Assembly (NCBI GenBank): GCA_014529385.2
Contig: CM043945.1
Coordinates: 146,594,241-146,658,240, forward strand
Source: Adiantum capillus-veneris
Lineage: Eukaryota > Streptophyta > Polypodiopsida > Polypodiales > Pteridaceae
DNA length: 64,000 bases
Direction of reading: 5' to 3'
The notes beneath the pieces are model-generated. The model saw only the letters and a program-made list of their open reading frames with translations. It had not been told where the DNA came from and ran no database searches. A program made the translations under genes and the position numbers. Numbering within the stretch: the stretch's first letter is position 1; every line of letters begins with the position of its first letter. Shown one piece after another: positions 21,193-33,334 of the stretch.

Positions 21193-22330
21193 CATTCGAC
21201 TTGCTCTTTCACCGACATAGCAAGCAAGCCTAGTCGCAGAGGTAGAGCGTATGCAGGCAACTTCTATCATTTGCAAGATTCTCGGAACCAGACCTAGTAG
21301 AGGAGAGCTGCGTGATCTCTTCCAGGCCCGCCTTCTCGTAGAGGTGGGCAAGATCTTGGACGTTCAGATCCTCGGATGAGGATACTACTAGATTGATTTT
21401 GAGACCTCCGAGATGGCGTCCAAGGTCATTACCATGAGCCCTTTGACCACTCGAGCAGTTTGAGCCCACTTTTGACAGTGGAGACATGTTTTTGACCCTG
21501 CTTCAAATGTTTTGCTAGAGGAGATAGACATTCCCATCTCCGTCTGCTTTCCTGGTTTGCGACTTCAGTACCTACCACTTTTATTCAGGATAGGCACAGT
21601 GATTGGGACTGTCCTAGAGACACCTCGCACGGCAGCCTCAATAGCTGCCAAGGCGGCCGACATTCCCTCAGTTCGCTTTCAGGTTAGGGATACTCACACT
21701 CTCCTGAAGGTCATCCTACTTGCTCGGGTGAGTGGGGGTTGGTTTAGACAGAGCGTGGAGTATTTGGGCCTCCCAAATTAGTGCTTCATTTGTCAAGAGA
21801 TGGGCCATCTTGAGAAGGCCTGTCCAAGGAGGAGGCCCCGACCCACACCACAGGCCCAGTCCTAGCCTGCACGGGCTGGCCAGTAGCCATACGTAGAGAC
21901 GCAGAGCACACAGGTAGAGCCACCCTTTGAGCCTGGGGCTCCAACTGAGAAGAGATAGCAACAGGTTTGTGGTCGACGATGGTAGGGGCCACCACGACTG
22001 CCTAACACTCAAGGTGGTTCTGAGGCGCCTGCCCATCAACAGTGGGTTCTCCCGGGGAACCAATTTAGTCCTCTTGAGCAGGACGAGGTCCCTGCTCCAG
22101 CCCCCACCTCAGTTTCACCCTTAGCAACCCCCCCTCCCCCCAAGTTCCCCCCCTCCTCATCAACCCCCCCCGCCTCCTGCTCGCGCCGCCTCTCCTCCTC
22201 TCCCCTCTACCTTTGCCGATCTCTTCTGCTCCTCTTCTCCCCCACTCCCACCTCCCTCTGCTCCTACAGCCCCCCTCCCGCTCCACTTCCATAGTCGACC
22301 CAGGGGGTAGGGCCATTCCCGGCTGCTAGG
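21193..22330 (+). pseudogene. Plant LINE ORF1 relic (DUF4283-like plus zinc knuckle)
   Basis: A single frame from about 21193 to 21842, interrupted by about seven stops, reads LRDLFQARLLVEVGKILDV, then IDFET, then a PGLRLQYLPLLFRIGTVIG segment and a knuckle CFICQEMGHLEKAC. This is the order of plant LINE gag-like ORF1 proteins: DUF4283-type fold, the LPGLP-x-x-YW region, then CX2CX4HX4C. Several stops fall where Trp would be expected, consistent with TGG to TAG or TGA. A Pro-rich tail continues to about 22330. No endonuclease or reverse transcriptase follows; a gypsy pol begins at 22442, so the LINE is truncated. Confidence 0.75.
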
Positions 22331-22441
22331 AGATCTCTTGGCGAGAGAGGGACAGCCTTTCTTGCGACCCCCTCTACAGGTACATACGTCTCCATTTTCA
22401 ATAGTCTCTTGTGGGGACAACCAGCCATTAAACAAACTTGA

Positions 22442-23158
22442 ATGAAATTGCAATTGGATGATGGACACATTGAAAGACCCTTAGGACTGCTTGAAAAAGT
22501 GATAGTTAATTCTTGTGGGATTGAATATCAACACACTTTTGCCATAGTAGACTTTGGGAAGAAACTCAATTACAAAATCATATTGGGAAGACCTTTCATG
22601 CGACAAATACATCTTATCCAAGATTGGGGGAACAATTATCTGTACTTGAAGCAAGCGGGATCTATCACAAGGGTTAATCTAAAAGATCACACTTATAGAG
22701 ATGTCATGAAAATGCCCATACAAGAGTTTGATTTAGTCTCTTCGAATGAAACTAAGCTTCCATTGTGGTTGAACAAAGACACTCCTATTTGGATGTGCGG
22801 AGCTTCAAAAAACGGGAGCTTAAAAAGAGAAGAATGTATCTTAGAAAGGGATTGCACAGACAAAGCCTATGTACCTGAACGCTTTGTAGAACATTTATTT
22901 GAGCCATTTGAGTGGACTCAAATGTTAGCGACAATGGATGTATGTGTGAATACGTCTATGCCTACTCAATTTTGCAATGAGGACGGCTATGATGTAATTC
23001 CCATCCAAATGATTTCAACCCTCTACATTGAAGATAAAAATGAGGAACCCAAGGATTTGATGAAAGCTCAACAAGTCTTTTCAAACCTCTACTACGATGC
23101 AACAGATGAGTTAGAAGAACACTCAGCTACCTTAGAAGATTCTGGGTTAGAAAAATAA
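22442..23158 (+). pseudogene. Gypsy protease C-terminal half and spacer
   Basis: Opens with ATG in the middle of a retropepsin fold: LGLLEKVIVNSCGIEYQHTF, then the conserved ILGRPFMRQ flap/helix. The N-terminal half with the catalytic Asp-Thr-Gly is not present upstream, where LINE sequence lies. The rest is an acidic spacer toward reverse transcriptase. 238 residues are open, so this segment is less decayed than what follows. Confidence 0.75.
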
Positions 23159-23690
23159 CATGTGAGAGCTAAGCTACTCATGAAAGGAGGGGAGAAAAAG
23201 TTTTTGACTTTCCTAACCAGAAATCGAGAAGACAAAAATGGTATAGACGAAAAAGAGACACCAGAAACGTGAAAGCTAGACCCATGCCATCAGTCTCCAG
23301 TAGAACACAGTTCCTGATGCAGATAGATGCACATGATTGTGTCAAGGACAAAATCACTGACAGATATCATTCAAACAAAAATCCATAAATATCAAAAACA
23401 TCGAGAAAAACGAGAAAGACACTCAAGCAAAGCCAAAGAAAGAGGACAAGGAGCTAACCAGGACACGAGCTGAGTGGACAAAATAAGTATAAAGAGTTGA
23501 AAAAAGCTCTAAAGGAGATATATACAACCAAAATGGAAACCACAGAAGAAAATGGTAAAGATATAATGAGTGTTCCATCCCATGAAAAGAAATATACTCT
23601 CCAAGATCCAAAAATCATAGTCGAACAACCTGTTAGAGAACTAAGAAAATAGGGTGAGTCCTACAAAGGGCTTGAAAACGCGAAAAAGAT
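23159..23690 (+). other. Degenerate gypsy protease-RT linker
   Basis: Lys/Glu-rich, stop-filled sequence between protease and reverse transcriptase. No domain recognised; similar linkers are usual in Tat-like gypsy elements. Confidence 0.45.
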
Positions 23691-24310
23691 AGATTTGGCT
23701 GAACCAGGAGAAGAGCCTAGGCCTGTCTACATTGCAAATGACCTAACAGAAGAAGAAGAAGAGCTTTTGATAAGCTTACTAAAGGAATCCTGAGATATCT
23801 TTGCTTGGTCTTACAAGGATCTCAAGGGTGTTGATCGAGAAATCTGTCAACACACCATACCCATGAGAGATGATGCAAAACCAAGTAGACAAAGGCCATA
23901 CATATACAATGAAACATTTGCGAGGAAGATCAAAGAAGAGATTGAGAAACTAAAGGAAGTCAAATTCATTTATGAAATTGAACATACGGATTGGGTGTCT
24001 CCAATTGTGGTAGTACTCAAGAGAATGGAAAATTACGAGTGTGTGTCAACCTCAAGAAAGTGAATGCAACTACCATTAGAGACAACTTTCCTCTTCCAAT
24101 CACTACGCACGTTTTAGAACAAGTTGCATGGAAAGAAGCTTACAACTTCTTAGATGGCCTTTCGGGATACGATCAACTTTTGATTGACCCAAAAGATTAG
24201 CATAAAACTGCTTTTGCAACAGAATGGGGTATTTTTGTCTATCGGGTTATGCCTTTTGGGTTAACTAATGCTCCTGTCACCTTTCAAAGATTGATGAGTC
24301 ATGCCATATT
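23691..24310 (+). pseudogene. Gypsy reverse transcriptase, fingers only
   Basis: Shows DIFAWSYKDLKGVD, WVSPIVVV, LRVCVNLKKVN, NFPLP, FLDGLSGYDQ (first catalytic Asp region) and [10 protein letters not shown]. At least one frameshift (near 24025) and two stops occur. The segment stops before the Y/F-x-D-D loop: after MSHAIF at 24305 the sequence jumps to about 60 bases of unrelated A/T-rich DNA and then RNase H. Confidence 0.85.
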
Positions 24311-24367
24311 TCCTATTAATTTTGGGAACTATTAATTGATTTTCCTATTTCTTATGCTAGCCAATAG

Positions 24368-25060
24368 TTGAACATGGCGGAAAAGAATTATACCACCAGA
24401 GAAAGGGAAGGATTAGGAATGATCTATGGCGTCAAAAAGTATAGACATTACCTATTAGCAAACAAATTTGTGTTCTTTGTGGACCACCAAGCCTTATTGT
24501 ACTTGGTCAAGAAGCCATGCAGCATAGGAAGAATAGTGAGATGGTTCATCATTCTTCAAGAATTTGATTTCACTGTAGTTGTGAAAAAGGGCACCACTCA
24601 TCAAAGAGAAGATCATTTGTCTAGGATTGTTTCAGGGGAATCACCTAAAGGAGTAGACGATAATCTACCAGATGCATATCTGTTCTCTGTGGAAATAATA
24701 CCTCGATGGTCGGAAAATGTGGTAGCATTGATGACCATAGCTCAAGTGAATTCGCAAATACCAGTTCTTATTACAATCGGATTAATTGAGCAATTTTCCA
24801 TGTATCAATTAATGGTTGGTAGGCTATACAAAAGAAACCGAGATGGAATATTGCTCTTATGCATTAATCCTGAAGAGGAAACCCAATACTTAAGTTAGGC
24901 ACATATTACCATAGTAGGACTTCACTTTGCAAAAGACCAAACTATGCAAAGGATCTTGGAGTATTTTGGCCAACTATGAGGAGTGATATTTGCTCTTTTG
25001 TAAGGACTGTCCTCAATGTCAAAAACAAACACCCACACCTCATATAACATTTTTTTAAAT
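24368..25060 (+). pseudogene. Gypsy RNase H plus first integrase zinc head
   Basis: RNase H motifs: NYTTREREGLGMIYGVKKYR, then FVDHQALLYLV and DHLSRI. The spacer runs to a first H2C2-like head, HITIVGLHFAKDQTMQRIL then a broken zone ending near 25040, where the Cys pair is damaged. It belongs to one element; a second complete head follows at about 25260. Confidence 0.75.
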
Positions 25061-25069
25061 TTCACCTGT

Positions 25070-26340
25070 TCCTAAGTGGAGTAACTATCTAGTCACTTAC
25101 TTATCGAGCCGAACATTTCCTAAGGATATGAGTAAACGCCGTCAAAGATCAATTGAAACAAAAGCAAGAGACTATGATCTTATTGGAAACCAATTGTATC
25201 AGAGAGGTAAGGATCAACATTTGCGTCTTTGTGCAAATGAAGATGAATATATTCCAATTATAGAACAAGCACATGCTGGATAAGCTGGAGGTCACTTTTC
25301 TAGTGAGACCACCACAAGAGAAATCTTAATGACAGGCATATGGTGGCCAACGCTTTTTGCAGATGCCAAAGAATATGTTCAAATATGTGATGCTTGTCAG
25401 CGAGAAAAAATGCCAACACGAGTAGATAGCATGCCCTTAAGACCAATGATGGGAGCTAGAGATTTCGCAAAATGGGGTATAGACTTTGTTGGGCCAGTAT
25501 AGCCACCTGCTTATACAACCGAAGCTCAATATGTTATTGTAGCTACGTATTATTTGACAAAGTGGGGCCGAGGCTAAAGCAAATCAAAATAATGATGCTA
25601 GAACCACTGCCGCATTCTTATATGAGTATGTATTCACAAGATATGGACTACCAAACAATAGAAATTGTTAGTGATAGGGGAACTCATTTCCTCAATGAGG
25701 TAATCAAGTATTTTCTTAAAGAATTTATGGTCATCCATAACAAATCAGCTCCCTATCACCCACAAGAAAACGGAAAAACTGAGCATACAAATAAGATTCT
25801 TAGCTCGATATTGACTAAAGTTCTTAGTTCAGGAAGGACAGACTGGGAAATGAATCTCCATGAAACTCTATGGGCTTATCGAGTTTCATTCAAAACAGCT
25901 TTAAATGCTATATCCTTTAACCTTGTTTATGGTCTTGGTGCCATACTTCCAATAAAATTTCTATTGCTGACACTAAGGGTAGATAAGGATCTTGAGTGGA
26001 CAGGACATGAATTGTCAAAAAGACTTGAAGATTTAGAGAAGCTAGATGAGCCAACGGTAAATGCCGTAGCTCACATCTATACACAAAAGCAAAAACAAAA
26101 ACAGTTTTTTTGATTCCCATCTAATTACAATAATCTTTAAAAAAAGGACTTAGTTTTAATCTATTCCCTTAAGCAACACATTCCCAAGTTTAAGAAAAAA
26201 GAAAATGGACCGTCTATCATTGAAGATGTATCTCCAAGTGGAGCAGTTAAGTTGTCCAACCTAGATGGTGAACCAATGGTTAATTAAATGAGTGGAAGTC
26301 GTTTAAAGAAGTACAATTTGCCGCTAATCAATGAATTGCT
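25070..26340 (+). pseudogene. Second integrase unit, H2C2 head to C-terminal
   Basis: Starts with a pre-integrase spacer (MSKRRQRSIETKARDYDLI). The zinc head is HAG-x-AGGHFSSETTTREIL and CDACQREK. The core has GIDFVGPV (first Asp), IVSDRGTHFLNEV (second Asp) and HPQENGKTEHTNK (Glu). Two stops and a frameshift lie near 25500-25660. The C-terminal region runs to SGSRLKKYN near 26310. Because a first head already precedes it, the pol is a recombinant of two related elements or carries a partial duplication. Confidence 0.85.
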
Positions 26341-26463
26341 AGAAAGAATGTATGCAGCCAAGCAAAGGAAGATAAAACAACAATAGGTTATTGATGAAGC
26401 CCAAGAGGAAGCTCGACTTTGGGTACTCAAAAGAAAAGCTGCTCTCAAGAATCAACAAATACC

Positions 26464-27620
26464 TTTTCCCACAACACCCTGGAAGTAGATGACCAACAAT
26501 GGGAATTGCAGAAAGATGCAGTGTCAACGGATGATGAATGGTTAGATGGAATGGACCTTTTTATCGATGTACAACTCAACAATCATAGCACAAATGCTTT
26601 GGTTGATATAGGAGCTAGAGTAAATGCAGTCAGTTATTCCACGTACAAGAAAGCAACAAGTCAGTCATTGACAGCAGGAATAGCGACTATCAAAGGATGC
26701 AACAAGAACCCAACACCAACATTGGGAGTAGCAAACTTGAATGTGATAGTACATGGATGTTCATGTCCTCATCAGTTTGTATGCTTACCAGATGAACACA
26801 TGAATGAGACAATGAGATTCTTGGAATTCCATGGATGCGGACATACAAGGCAGTACTAGATTGGGATACCAATCATCTCAAGCTATCACCTAAAGGTGGA
26901 CAACTCATTGTTCCAATTGCACCAAGCAAGGAGGAATGGAAAGACAATTACCTATAGAGCAAACCACGAAGTAAACAATCTTCTCCATCCTATGGATAAG
27001 AAAATGCTACAAGTAGCATGCAAGGAGTCAGGAAAATTTGGGTACCAAAAGCACAGCTTAAGGACAAGCCGAATCAAATATGGGTGCCCAAAACATCATC
27101 AACAATACCAAAGACGGTCCCAAGGGTCAAAACACAGAGACAAGTATCTCTGAGTAGGGAACCTAACAAAAAATGGATTTGGAAGAAAAAGGAGCACTTA
27201 TCTTCTTCGCAAACTCGAAAACAAATCAAGCAATGGAGAGTTAAGTCTCAAAAACCTCAACCATACCATTCTGACCAAGACAAACCAAGATACCAATGGC
27301 AAGTAAAAGATCGACAACAGTCATTCTTGATACCAAAAGCTCAGGAGATTAGCGTGCTGAAGCATCCTAATGGCACAATCAAGCAAAGAGCACACATGCT
27401 ACAAAACTTGCTCTTTGGAAGACAACATCAGCAAGCCTCGATATCAGAAACCCTTGAGTTAATCACTCAAGACCCACCTCTTGCACAACATAATGGTTTG
27501 AACTGCATTGACCTTCAAAGCATGGTAGAGCCAACCAAGGATATGTATAGACACGGTTGTTCAACCCATGCACACAGTTGTCCTAGAGTACGCCATCTAG
27601 GAGGGGTGGAAGAGTACTAA
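26464..27620 (+). pseudogene. Retropepsin-like ORF followed by basic Trp-rich tail, after integrase
   Basis: A protease-like domain at about 26560-26895: MDLFIDVQLNN, ALVDIGARVN (a Thr-to-Ile change in the Asp-Thr-Gly-Ala active site), then after a frameshift near 26815 LGIPWMRTYKAVLDWDTNHL. From 27018 a basic tail follows with repeated WVPK words (IWVPKAQ and QIWVPKTS) and KKWIWKKKE. The ORF ends at 27620. It lies downstream of integrase, an unusual place for a protease, so it may come from another inserted element or be an accessory gene. I cannot name its family. Confidence 0.5.
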
Positions 27621-29004
27621 GTAATTAAGGGCAATGTTTGAAGAGGGAGGAAAAAAGTTTGATGTTAACGTGTGATTTTTTGCAAAATTACCTAATAATG
27701 CCCTCATAAGTCATCACCAGGGGAAATTTAACTGATAAGATCTCCACGATGAGTGTAAGTAGTGTATATACTATCAGAAAATCATAAAAAAAAAGTCCTT
27801 TTTGGTTATTTTTTTTCATTTTTCTTGATATTGAGACTTAAAAATGGAGAAATCCAACAAAAAACAATAAAGCTGGGTTTTTCAATGGATCTTCTTAATT
27901 ATTGGATTTTCACTTTGCTTTTTTAGTGCATTTTGTTATTTTCTTTGATTTTTCTAATAAACGGGTCAAAAATTAATAATAAATACCAACGGAGCTCAGT
28001 GGAAAAATTGAAGACACGGTGGTGATCAGAAAGACAAGGTGGACAAGCACAAAAAATCTCGATCAAATCGGCAGATGAAAGCGAGAAGCCTAAATTAGGC
28101 GACCAAACCTACTTTTGCAGAATTCTTGCAGAATGAGCTACACGGATCCGATTGGGGAAATTTTTGAGTCTAACATAGATTCATGGCCTAGTAGGAGTAA
28201 TAGGGGAATTTGGGAAAAATTGGTTTGGGAAGTTCGAGTATAGATACCCAAGGTAGGCTAAAATCACCTCATTTCCACTTGTTACCTTTGGAGAGAGAGC
28301 TTTCGACCCTCTTCGCGCGTATTTTCCGGAGCCCACAATCACCTGTTTTCAGCGCCGTCTCACACGAGACATGTGGGGTAAGTTCTTTACTCATCAATGA
28401 TCGATTTTGTATGACCGGTGGCTAGTCTAAACCCCTAGAAAAAACCCTAGAATCCGAGCAGTGCACGACCAAAAATCCACCATAGCAGCCTGTCAGCTCA
28501 ACCAAATCGGATGAGATTTGAACTGTAGCATGTCTCAACATATTAGAACACTTCTATAGCAATAGTTGACCATTCGGCAAGGGTCGAGGGGGTCGCAAGT
28601 AGAAAAGCTAGGTTTTTGGCAGATGCCAGAATTGGATTCTGACTCCATAGACAGCTTATCTATGAGGTTTATATATAATGTATATGATTGGTTTTGTAAA
28701 ATCAATCAAGCCAAGCCCTAAAGCAAAAAAAGGCTCAAAGGCTACAAAGCATTAAATTCGATATACAAGGTCAAATTGACTCCAAATGGACCAAAATTGG
28801 ATGAGTTGCTTCACGACTATGTTGCGAACAAGTCCATAGCCTCAAAAGTGACTAACCAACTCTACGGGCCGTGTAGTCACAAAAATCAGAGATTTTAGAG
28901 TCGACAAAGCACGAAGTGATACCGGAAAGACCAAAGTTGTTTTAGGTGTATAAAATGTGTTTAAGTCAAAATTTACAAGTTTTACAAGAAGTGTTGACTG
29001 TTGC
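27621..29004. other. Non-coding, possible LTR and leader
   Basis: A purine run GAAGAGGGAGGAAAAAAG at 27636-27653 followed by TTTGATGTTAACG could be a polypurine tract and LTR start, but no second LTR copy confirms it. The rest shows poly-A/T runs near 27785-27930 and no ORF above background. Confidence 0.35.
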
Positions 29005-29601
29005 AAATAATCGTGATTATTTACTTTTGCACTATTTTGGCTTGAAAATTGCATCATCACCGCACCTATCACTTGTACACACATATTACATGCCAAATTT
29101 CAAGCACGAGCCAAAATGATCAACTATAACTTGGGAAATTGCCAAAAAATGCAAAGGAGTCCTTGCAAGCCAAATTTTGAGTTATGAGCCACAATGTTTT
29201 GATCCAAATCACCTCATATCACATACACAGGGTCTATACCATACCTAGAACCAAGTTGCACCAAAAATGTTCATTTTGATGAAAAAGTTAATAATCACGA
29301 TTATTTACTTTTTTACCAAGATGAAGAAAATTTGCAACTTTGCCATCATAGATCCAAGGTAAATGATGTCCTAAGCCCACTAGCCAAGTTTGAACAGATT
29401 TGGAGCTCAAAATATCAAAATCTCTTTACATCTATTGTTTCAGAGACCTAAAGCCCAAATTGGGCACCATTTTCACCCTGTGCATCCAAATGAGTCCATG
29501 TTTCACTCAGAGTATCTATTTGGTATATACTTCAAGCTTGTAATGCCAAGTTTGCAAAAGGTTGAAAAAATTACTCAGCTATAAATAATCGTGATTATTT
29601 A
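29005..29601. repeat. Three short palindromes about 290 bp apart in a gag leader
   Basis: AATAATC-GT-GATTATT cores lie at 29006-29021 and 29584-29599, and AATAATC-AC-GATTATT at 29290-29305 (spacings 284 and 294). Each is followed by TACTTTT. Arms extend to 8 or 9 bases at two copies. They lie just upstream of the gag-like ORF that starts at 29789, in a degenerate tandem array. Confidence 0.85.
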
Positions 29602-29788
29602 CTTTTGTTACATTTTTTTGTTGGACTTCATAATTTTGTTCTTTACATGTTTTTATGTGTCTATGCATGTTCAAAAAATTGATTTGAAGCAAATTGGACC
29701 AAATTTGTTAGCATTTCAAACTGAAGGACATTTCAGAGAAAATCTGCCAAATTTAATAACTTTGACACCTATTCACTCAACAGGAGCC

Positions 29789-32700
29789 ATGCAAGCCGCA
29801 GAGAGGGCCAAGAAGAAGCTCTCGCAAAAGGAGAAGCTGCAAGAGCTACCGCCATACCAACTGGACCCCGATTCAGTCAAGACCGCCAAAGCGACCTACC
29901 TATCGAAGGAATAGCTTGAAGAGCATAACACCACAGTGTTCACAGGAAGATTCAAGAGCGAAGAAGGACATCAGGTAGAACTCCACCTTCTACCAAAAGA
30001 AGTATATGATGTCGCACCAAAGCCCGAGACCAAAGAAGCCAACAGGAGGCTTGGTCTCAGAGAATTTTATGAACAAGAGCCATGTGAAGTGGACTTCCTA
30101 AAAGCTTGAGTTCTTCTCCACAATCAAAGAAGATGGAACCGCTCAAATCTTTGACCAACAAGGGAACAAAGTTAAAGTGGTGATTACCTAAGAGATAGTG
30201 GCAGACGCACTCAAACTGCCAATGGAGGGAATGAACATGAGGGCACGAGATAGAAAGACGACAGGAACCTTCACCAAGGCGCCGCTGTCACATTTTCGAC
30301 CTTATCCAAAAACAAGTGGAAGAGCCCGCAAGATGTACCACCAGCACTTCCACTTCCTTGCCAAGAGACCGCCAAGGTATATGACACCCAATCATGCGGT
30401 TGCCACAACCTTTACACAAGTTCTCAAATCAACAACCAGGTAACCAATTGACCATGCACAATACGTATTGTCCACATTGAAGGGGACAAAGAAAGAGAAA
30501 AAAATAACATATTTGGGAGCACCAGAGGTTCTGACCACGATTGCCTACCATGCTATCGGCATGGTCGACAACTTTCCTCCTTCCCTAGATCAAAACACTT
30601 GGATAGTGTCAGGACAACCTTCCCCTCGAGCTACAAGATCTATCAAGAGAACATACAAATCAGATGAAGAGTCTGCTGAGAGCTTGCCAGGACGGCATAG
30701 TAGTAGTGAAAACTCTAATAATGAGGAAAGAAGAGCACGGATCGAAGAAATGAAGAGAAAAGCGGTGGTAGCACACCAGGAGAAACCGGTACAGAAACAA
30801 GCCATGTTTGAAAGAGAAAAGCACTCTTACGAATGCAGCTGCCAAGTACAAGGCAAGGACCCGGCAAAGTGGGTACCCATTGAACTCAAAGAGGCAAGAG
30901 CAAATCACCATGCCAGGAAACAAGCCGAAGACCCCACAAAATTACTGGAAAAAATGTATCAGAAAGCAGAAGCTTTGAAATTGAAAGAAGCCTAAGAAGT
31001 AGAACGGAAGGCTAAAGAGGCGGCGGAGTAGCTAAAGCAAGCAAAGGAAGCAACTGCACAAGGAGAAGCACATCATGATGAAGGTGATATGTCTCCATGA
31101 CCTTCTTCACCTGCTTCAGAACAACCTGATCACCCCATGCCAAGCCCACTACCTTCCCCTCGAGCAACAAAAACTGAACTCACAAAGGAGACAGAGCCTG
31201 AACAAAGAGAAATAGCTTAATCTGCACAACAGAAAGCTACTACACAAGAGAAACACAAAGAGCAAGAAACAGAGCCGGAAAGAGCAGCGAGTCCTACACT
31301 AGAGGACACCATAAAGTTTGGGCAAACAAAAGAACAAGAGTTCGAAGAAACCCCTTCTACCTCTACCCAGCAAGAAAAGGCCGAGGCATCCACGGAGCCT
31401 CAGGATGATAAAGCGGAAGAAGACCAGCCACACAGCCTCAAGGGCAAGAACAAGTAGCCACCGTGACTCCTCCGAAAGATACACAAGAGACTGCAAAAAT
31501 ATCAAGGTAGCTAGCATGAAATGAAGATTGGCAATCAAATGATGAAATGATCTTGCAAGTCAATGAGTATGCCAAGCAAATGCAGTACATGACTCCGAAC
31601 AACCGTACTTAGCCGTAGCACAAAGGACAAAGACTTAGAGATGGTGATTGATGCACTCCAAGGGGAGTTAGACGACAAATTAAATGTCATCACCGATTTA
31701 CAAAGGCAAGTGCAGGAATTGAAAGCTGAAGCTGAACAACATCAGCTAGTAAGGAATAAAAAGCAGAAAGAGATGGAGGAGCTCGGTGATCTGCTTACAA
31801 AGTTGTCAGATGCTTGCAAAGCAAAAGATGAACAACTGACAGAAGTCACCAACGAACTTCTAGCTGCAACCCTGTCAGTTCAAAAGCTGCAAATACAGTT
31901 AGATGTAGCGAACGCCTCCCTACAATACTCAGTGCAAAGAATAAATGATCAGGCAATTTTCTTGCGGTAAATAAGAGAAAATCCCGCAATGGCCTTGATC
32001 AAAGGAACATACGAGGTCTACAAAACATTAGAGAAATAGAACAAAGATCTCGAGCTGGAGCTAAAACTAGAGCAGTCTCAGTGCAGAGACTTGGCTTTAA
32101 TGCGGGTGCAAAGAGAAGACGAGGTGCTAAAAGAAATAACTGAGCTTAAAAGAGTCAACCAGCTATTGAGAGATGGACGGCCAAAAACACAAGAAGAGGC
32201 AAGAAATTTAGATCAGCCATAGATAGAGATCCCCATTTATTTTGCTAAGATGGAGACAAGCCAGCAGAAGAGCTAGGTGGCAAGGAGGAATTTTAAGTAC
32301 AAGTAACAGAAACGGATATAGTGCCAATGGTCCAATATCGAAGGTTGAGGAAGATGCACTAAAGGAAAAGATTACACAAAAGGTAGATGAGCAGTGGAAG
32401 GCAGCGATGGATATGGAGTTGAGAGTTCTTCACTCTGTTAACGTTACACAACTCACTCCTAATCAAATCAATGCGCAATGGCACCGGCAATCCTTGCCCT
32501 ATCCTTTGATAAAGGTGGAGTTGCTCCAGGTCAAAGAGAGACTTTACAAAGACATGCAGATAGAAGGCGCAGATCAAGACCACCCAAAGTGGATGCTGAG
32601 CTGGTTGAACAAGAATCTAAGGTATTTGATTCTATTCACAAGAGCACCTGCGGCCCTACAAAAAGATCCTACGTTTTGTCTTGTACCAAGAGTAAGGACT

Positions 32701-33330
32701 TGGAAAGCACATGAGGCATTAACAAAGAAGCGGCCAACTTGGCTGAATTACCCAAGATTGCCTGCTCTAGAAAAGGGCCGCCGACAGAAGAGTACATGGT
32801 GAAAACCCTAACGGGCACCATGTCCTTCCTCAAAAGTCTTTTGGATCTATTATGTGCGATGCTATATAAAATCTGTCGAATGCTGCTCACTGCATTGAAG
32901 TTTGCCATGAGCCAGAGCAAGTAGGCACCCCATGGATGTCATTCCTCGAGGGTAATAAAGGTTTATGCTACGATCTCAGTGGCCAACATTTTGAAGAAGT
33001 CCTCTTATATGGCTTCTACGCCAAAAGTATGTTTTTACCTTCTCACAATATACTGGCATTTGAGGAAGCGTTCTATACCGGGTTCTTCACTTGGTGAACG
33101 AAGATATTTCGGCCAGTGATCAACAACCTGACATCAAGATTTGTAGGCTACTCCGCAGTAGAGCTGAAAAACAGCATCACTATGCAGTTCTTGCAGGTGC
33201 AAGATAAGGAGAGGAAGATGAGATATGAAAAGGCCCTAAATGCGCTTAAAGACCGCCTCGCCAGCCATCAACCCGAAGACTACTTCAGCCCATAAAGTTG
33301 TGTCAAGGGACGACACAGGCGAGGAGGGGG
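29789..33330 (+). pseudogene. Large gag-like gene with coiled coil, several stops
   Basis: First ATG at 29789. Blocks in two frames: a basic N-terminus (AKKKLSQKEKLQ), PKEVYDVAPKPETKEANRRL, then KRPPRYMTPNHAVATTFT near 30365. A Lys/Glu-rich charged region (30650-31450) follows, then a leucine-zipper-type coiled coil at 31641-31970 (LDDKLNVITDLQRQVQELK), another charged segment, and a C-terminal part ending RDDTGEEGGNVT just before a polypurine run. The relic at 7325-8779 is homologous to the N-terminal third. About ten stops or frameshifts are present. There is no zinc knuckle, protease or polymerase. Its position before a polypurine tract and LTR makes it the internal region of a non-autonomous or pol-deleted LTR element. 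Confidence 0.5.
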
Positions 33331-33334
33331 GGAA

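Larger units (their letters stand above)
22442..26340 (+). mobile_element. Mosaic Ty3/gypsy pol relic
   Basis: Protease, reverse transcriptase, RNase H and integrase segments follow one another in the normal order but with missing and doubled parts: the reverse transcriptase catalytic loop is deleted and two integrase zinc-binding heads occur in tandem. No LTR could be assigned with confidence; a purine run at 27636-27653 might be a polypurine tract. Confidence 0.8.

Noticed and set aside
28991-29600. CRISPR-like spaced repeats
   Set aside because: The repeats are 16-18 bp at about 290-bp spacing in a plant-type retroelement; spacers are themselves repetitive, and there are no cas genes.
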